Origin: Brevundimonas vancanneytii
Lineage (GTDB): Bacteria > Pseudomonadota > Alphaproteobacteria > Caulobacterales > Caulobacteraceae
Direction of reading: 5' to 3'
Assembly: GCA_945874855.1 (NCBI GenBank)
Contig: CAMCIP010000167.1
Coordinates: forward strand, 1 to 5,328
DNA length: 5,328 bases
The translations under genes were made by a program, and so were the position numbers. Below are positions 5,215 to 5,328 of this stretch, in pieces. The notes beneath the pieces were generated by a model. That model worked only from the letters and a program-made list of their open reading frames with translations, was not told where the DNA came from and searched no databases. Within the stretch, counting starts at the first letter, position 1, and every line of letters begins with the position of its first letter.

Positions 5215-5328
5215 TCAGCCGACAGCGTGCAGGGCCGCGCCGTGGGCGCGCAGCCAGCGGCGGTGCGGGCGGGGATCGCCGATCAGGCGCTGGACCACGG
5301 CCCAATAGGCCGGGCTGTGATCGGCGTG
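5215..5328 (-). CDS. YgjP-like (DUF45/SprT-fold) metallopeptidase, C-terminal 37 residues only
   Basis: The minus-strand frame entering at 5328 reads HADHSPAYWAVVQRLIGDPR, then PHRRWLRAHGAALHAVG, then TGA at 5217-5215. This matches the C-terminus of the YgjP-type M48/DUF45 metal-dependent hydrolases. In that family an HExxH zinc site is followed by a third ligand in a (H/N)HSPxFW motif, and the protein ends in a (R)RWLRxxGxxLH segment. The HSP-x-YW motif and RRWLRAHGAALH are both present. The HExxH and most of the protein lie beyond the right edge, so activity cannot be judged. It is on the same strand as the MGMT-family gene, 89 bp upstream of it. Confidence 0.82.
   Translation of the reverse strand, partial: HADHSPAYWAVVQRLIGDPRPHRRWLRAHGAALHAVG

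Noticed and set aside
5126..5305. N-terminal extension of the MGMT-family protein to 228 residues
   Set aside because: The extension is Pro/Arg-rich without homology, overlaps the metallopeptidase coding end, and would ignore the well-placed AGGAG before the ATG at 5125.
1..5328. Search for mobile elements, CRISPR-like repeats, tRNA genes, toxin-antitoxin pairs or a new defence-type system
   Set aside because: No direct-repeat array, transposase motif, tRNA fold or cryptic small-gene cluster is visible. All substantial stretches are explained by six ordinary chromosomal genes.

Overview
The window is very GC-rich. Its long genes have strong third-position G/C bias, and long spurious frames lie opposite the real ones. 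Gene content and codon use fit an alphaproteobacterium, most likely Caulobacterales (Caulobacter/Brevundimonas-like). That placement is inferred from overall style, the TTGACG-type -35 box and the protein sequences, not from a marker search.

Layout. (1) Positions 1-71, minus strand: the first 23 codons of rpmH (ribosomal protein L34) with a GTG start, running off the left edge. Its own promoter and a leader hairpin lie in the 121-bp divergent gap. (2) Positions 193-2414, plus strand: a two-gene unit whose genes overlap in an ATGA. It encodes a TVP38/TMEM64 (DedA-superfamily) membrane protein and then a HAMP-containing sensor histidine kinase. No response regulator gene is visible. (3) Positions 2415-2540: a 126-bp gap holding an imperfect inverted repeat and the Shine-Dalgarno of the next gene. 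(4) Positions 2541-4622, plus strand: a complete class A (bifunctional) penicillin-binding protein of the PBP1A type, with intact glycosyltransferase and transpeptidase motifs. (5) Positions 4619-5125, minus strand: an MGMT-family protein without the alkyl-acceptor Cys. Its stop codon overlaps that of the PBP gene inside one CTAG. (6) Positions 5215-5328, minus strand: the last 37 codons of a YgjP/SprT-like (DUF45) metallopeptidase, running off the right edge.

Functionally the plus-strand genes share an envelope theme: a membrane transport/scramblase-like protein, a membrane sensor kinase and a peptidoglycan synthase. Only the first two are clearly co-transcribed. The rpmH end suggests the conserved rpmH-rnpA-yidC neighbourhood continues to the left, outside the window. 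I see no mobile element, CRISPR array, tRNA, rRNA, phage gene or toxin-antitoxin pair. This looks like an ordinary core-chromosome region rather than an undescribed system. The points most worth a second look are the symmetric -10 element in the rpmH divergent region, the MGMT-like protein without its catalytic residues, the interlocked convergent stop codons, and the kinase with a non-standard H-box next to a TVP38 protein.
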